From contig OZ034979.1 in assembly GCA_964030785.1 (NCBI GenBank), positions 36,878,484-36,942,483 of the forward strand: DNA of 64,000 nt, written 5' to 3'. This document shows positions 61,301-64,000 of the stretch, piece after piece; the stretch's first letter is position 1, and each line of letters opens with the position of its first letter. The stretch comes from Siderastrea siderea (Eukaryota > Cnidaria > Anthozoa > Scleractinia > Rhizangiidae). The translations under genes were made by a program, and so were the position numbers. Under the pieces are notes generated by a model. The model was not told where the DNA came from, did no database searches, and was given only the letters and a program-made list of their open reading frames with translations.

Positions 61301-61472
61301 CCGTTCTCTCATACGCGAAAAGCGCATTATATGGTCATCGTCTCTGAACTTCTCTTTTCCTCGAGTCTTATATCTGTAAGTACAATGATGTAAAGCTTAT
61401 TCCGTGTTTTTGTAATTTGTAATCCGAACCAACTGTATAAGATCCAAGCTTCATTGTAAAAAAAAAAAATTA
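58363..61472 (+). mobile_element. L1-like non-LTR retrotransposon, 5'-truncated and decayed
   Basis: Starts mid-frame at PGLWKFNNTLLEDENY, the linker after the missing endonuclease. Next: KTPGGDGFTKEF (59,056), NWRPISLLNVDYKILSK (59,240), QTGFVKGRYIGQNIR, FVDFEKAFDTLEW (59,440) and ISRGVRQGCLLSPFLF (59,615). The catalytic box FVDDTT follows (59,735). These are reverse-transcriptase blocks in L1/Tx1-type order. A CTFCSNPDSIEH zinc-knuckle-like end lies at 60,970. At least five stops or frameshifts interrupt it (for example at 58,969, 59,229, 59,313 and 59,595). It ends in an A run at 61,459-61,470. It is inserted into duplicon sequence: 58,190-58,362 and 61,476 onward are contiguous in copy II at 33,215. 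Confidence 0.85.
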
Positions 61473-61954
61473 ATAAACATGTACTCTTCAGTTTTGTTAT
61501 ATCCACACGTTCACAGCGTTTTAATTTCGAGCTGGACGGAGCGAAAAAGGCCTCCACAGTACCCTGGGTGGGAGAGGTATATTTTTGTTTTACCATCAGC
61601 CTACCATATAGCCATTCATGAATACCGTTTCAATGGAAATTTTCGTTTCATTCCTTCAATTAGAAAAATGGCCATTTGATTTAAGACGAAATGCACAACG
61701 CAAAATGCGGTGAAATTCAATTCTAATTTTAATCGACATAATGTCACTGTAACTATCATGTGTTATCACTATTTCTTTACTTAGAATGCTCTATGTTTCT
61801 GTTTCCTAAGTGTGTATGTTTTACTTTCTGTGGAAAAGAGCAGTAAATTACCGCGGACCTGGTAAAACATGGACTACAACTCTCATAGTTTTAGCTAACG
61901 CGAATCAAAATTAGTTTTGCCCGCTTCATTCTATGACAGTAATTTAATTTACAC

Positions 61955-62486
61955 TAGGCTTGGATAAATTCTGCCGGCAGAATTTCGAGCAGAATAAGCG
62001 ATTTGTGAGGCGAGCATTCTACCGACAGAAGAAGGTATTTTCGAGCAGAATTTGAGCAAAATAACGGAAAATCAGTGGCACTAATGATATGCAAAATAGT
62101 TGTAAGAAAAAGTGAAAACTAAATAAATCATGATAAATACAAAAAAATACAAAAAATTACAGTCTTTATGCATTTGTTTGATGTTCCTTTTTGTAAAATG
62201 CTAATAAAAAATTCACTCTTTCGTTTAATACTAGTGATATTAAGTAAGATTAATTACAATTTTGCTACGCACAATGAATATCTAATTAAGCTTAGTATTT
62301 TAAGGTTAGGCCCAGGTTTGTGAAAATACAGAAGGCTCCGAAGGGACGAAAATTTTTCGGGTATCGAGCAGAATTCGAGCACAATAAGGGTGTCCGAGCA
62401 GAATTTCGAGCAGAATAAGCGATTTTTACGAGCACTGCCGGCAGGCAAAATAAGCCATTTTACGAGCAGAATTTATCCAAGCCCAG
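61955..62486. mobile_element. ~530-bp MITE with TTTACAC target duplication
   Basis: TIRs TAGGCTTGGATAAATTCTGC and complement (one mismatch near the tip). TTTACAC flanks both sides (61,948-61,954; 62,487-62,493), while copies I and II have it once. Interior has several GAGCAGAAT words, with the ~24-bp subterminal segment AATTTCGAGCAGAATAAGCG at both ends as a direct repeat. hAT-like by duplication length (tentative). Confidence 0.8.
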
Positions 62487-63030
62487 TTTACACCTTAATC
62501 ACGTTAACTTAACTTTCACTAACTTTACAGATAATTTTTCACAGTCGGTTGTGAGTTTCGCTCGACTGTTCGACTTTTCGAGATCCCTTTGTAGCGAGGA
62601 AAACTGTCAGTATTCTTCAATTCCCTTTTGAATTTAGCACCGTTAGGCTTCACAAGAAAACAACAATTAATCGCTTTCCGCTAACTGAGATAATAGCCGT
62701 GGTTACACCACTCTGGGTAAACATGATTTCCCTAGTATAATTTTTCCGTGGAAAAATAGATGGGGATCCTTGGTAGGTTGCATTTTCAGACTCGTAAAGA
62801 ATTAGATGTTACTATAATGGGGAACGAGAAATAGTGGTCAGCGGTAATACCCCAAAAAATTAAGTTGAAGTCTGTGCAGTACTTCACAGCGGTCGTGCGT
62901 TTGAGCGCTGTGAAGTGCAGTACGGCAGGCGGTGTGCGTCACGGCCCATAAAGGGTCATGGGTAAAAATATAACTGATGTGCATTACACTCGAGACACGA
63001 TGGAGTAAACATCTCACGAGAGACCTTACA

Positions 63031-63131
63031 ATGGCGGCAAAAATGGGAATTAAGACTCTGTTTCCCGTTTTGAAAAGAATAACTGAGGACACGAATTTAG
63101 ATTGTTTTGGTTACATGGTTACATGGACCAG
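63031..63131 (+). CDS. Possible first coding exon, unknown
   Basis: ATG in strong context (ACAATGG) opens 33 codons: MAAKMGIKTLFPVLKRITED then TNLDCFGYMVTWT. Ends in phase 2 at CCAG|GTGAAT (donor at 63,132). Unspliced it would stop three bases later. The short basic, amphipathic N-terminus is compatible with mitochondrial import but not proof. No downstream exon is seen before the window ends. Confidence 0.35.
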
Positions 63132-63132
63132 G

Positions 63133-63820
63133 TGAATAAGTTTTTCACGATCTGGAGTCTATCGAATGTGCAACCGTGCAGACTACGTTCGTTTCTCGGA
63201 TAGTTTTTCGTATTTGTTTGGTACTTTGACTAGATCAGCCGTAAAAGTGATCCACATCACTTAGTTTGCTGGTATCGTTCACGGAGTTACGCTACCGGGA
63301 AAGATTAGAGAGCGCGGACAACGAGTGAGGTGAGAAAGCCGGCTGACGTGTGATTACAGTTTTTTACAAACATGGAAATCAGATCTTCCTTCAGGCAAAG
63401 GAAGCAACACAAGGAAATAGCCTAACAACTTACTGAAAATGTATTAGACAAAAAGTAATTTGTGGTAGTCGTCCTGGAAATTCAAGTATTTCCTGATAAC
63501 AGCCATTCAAAGGGATTCCCCAAGTTTGTTGATGTAAATTCACGGCTGCACAAAAATAAAAACTTTGTTGTCTTAATATAAACATCGTTTATGCTCTCGT
63601 CCTTGATTTTACTAATGGCTTGTACTTCATCAACCATGTTTCATTTTCTCTAATATCAAACACTGCACATTAGTTTTTTTCAACCTTGCTATATGACTAG
63701 TGATGCTGATCCCAAGGCAGAGCCATATTTTCATGTATATAATACTCCTCTGTTTCCTATTTGAACAAGTTACTAACCTACATTGGGCTATTCCATTTAA
63801 TATCCACACCCCCCGGTTGA
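63133..63820. other. Stretch without supportable genes
   Basis: Would be intron if the exon at 63,031 is real. No conserved signal seen. Confidence 0.4.
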
Positions 63821-63822
63821 GG

Positions 63823-64000
63823 AACAGCGGAACTCTTCACGGGTAAGGGATAAAAGTGGTGGAATTCTTCAGGGGTAAAGGCTAGAAGGTGGGGAATTCT
63901 TTAGGGGTAAAACCCATATTATAAGTGGAATCCTTCAGGGGTAAACAGAGATTTCATGGAATTCTTCAGGGGTAAATGCTTTTTTTGTGAAATTCTTCAG
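63823..64000. repeat. Tandem repeat, GGAATTCTTCAGGGGTAAA core, continuing past the window
   Basis: Six copies of the ~19-bp core separated by variable 12-20 bp spacers (63,828; 63,860; 63,891; 63,921; 63,957; 63,990). The window ends inside a unit. Confidence 0.85.

Larger units (their letters stand above)
48011..62700. repeat. Segmental duplication, partial copy III
   Basis: Starts with one ~105-bp satellite unit, then matches copy I: 48,140-50,040 to 2,480-3,650, and 54,315-54,445 to 5,548-5,670. Further on, 58,190-58,362 matches copy II 33,044-33,215, and 61,572-62,690 matches 6,745-7,330 with a MITE inserted. In between lie a hammerhead element, a ParB-like pseudogene and an L1-like insertion that expand and break the copy. 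Order and strand are kept. Confidence 0.75.

Noticed and set aside
63823..64000. CRISPR array
   Set aside because: Irregular spacers, diverged repeats and a clearly eukaryotic context.

Overview
The window reads as eukaryotic genomic DNA from an animal, most likely an anthozoan cnidarian such as a stony coral (inference). It is AT-rich and intron-rich, with no long open frames, many small TIR and foldback elements, a decayed L1-like retrotransposon and a hammerhead-ribozyme element. No species marker is visible, so the assignment stays tentative. Genes appear only as short exons bounded by AG and GT sites.

The dominant structure is a tandem segmental duplication. Copy I runs from base 1 to about 29,815, copy II from 29,816 to about 48,010, and a partial copy III from about 48,010 to 62,700. 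Boundaries coincide with a ~105-bp satellite unit (array at 29,220-30,000; single units near 1-180 and 48,010-48,120). Inside copies I and II is a second level of repetition: a ~3-5 kb unit (U1, U2, U3 in copy I; U1', U2' in copy II). Each unit ends in a minus-strand first exon encoding a signal peptide.

The best gene evidence is a minus-strand membrane-protein family. Five signal-peptide exons (13,332-13,440; 18,835-18,922; 28,045-28,150; 40,914-41,019; 45,883-45,970) all end in phase 1 at AAG|GTTAGT. Two terminal exons (8,040-8,731 and 34,520-35,229) both enter in phase 1 and encode a Ser/Thr/Asn-rich ectodomain, one transmembrane helix and a basic cytoplasmic tail. A plus-strand multi-exon gene of unknown function ('gene X', 2,901-5,579) has a broken second copy at 49,296-54,352. 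Upstream of it are fragments of an ABC-transporter-like exon and another coding remnant.

The rest is mobile DNA. It includes a TIR element with 5-bp target duplications (22,195-25,539), a 612-bp TIR element with 8-bp duplications and an empty paralogous site (36,834-37,445), TTAA-flanked foldback elements, a 1.4-kb inverted-repeat element carrying a minus-strand hammerhead ribozyme (50,183-51,586), a ParB-like pseudogene (52,985-53,943), the L1-like element (58,363-61,472) and a ~530-bp MITE (61,955-62,486). All functional statements come from reading the sequence; no searches were run.
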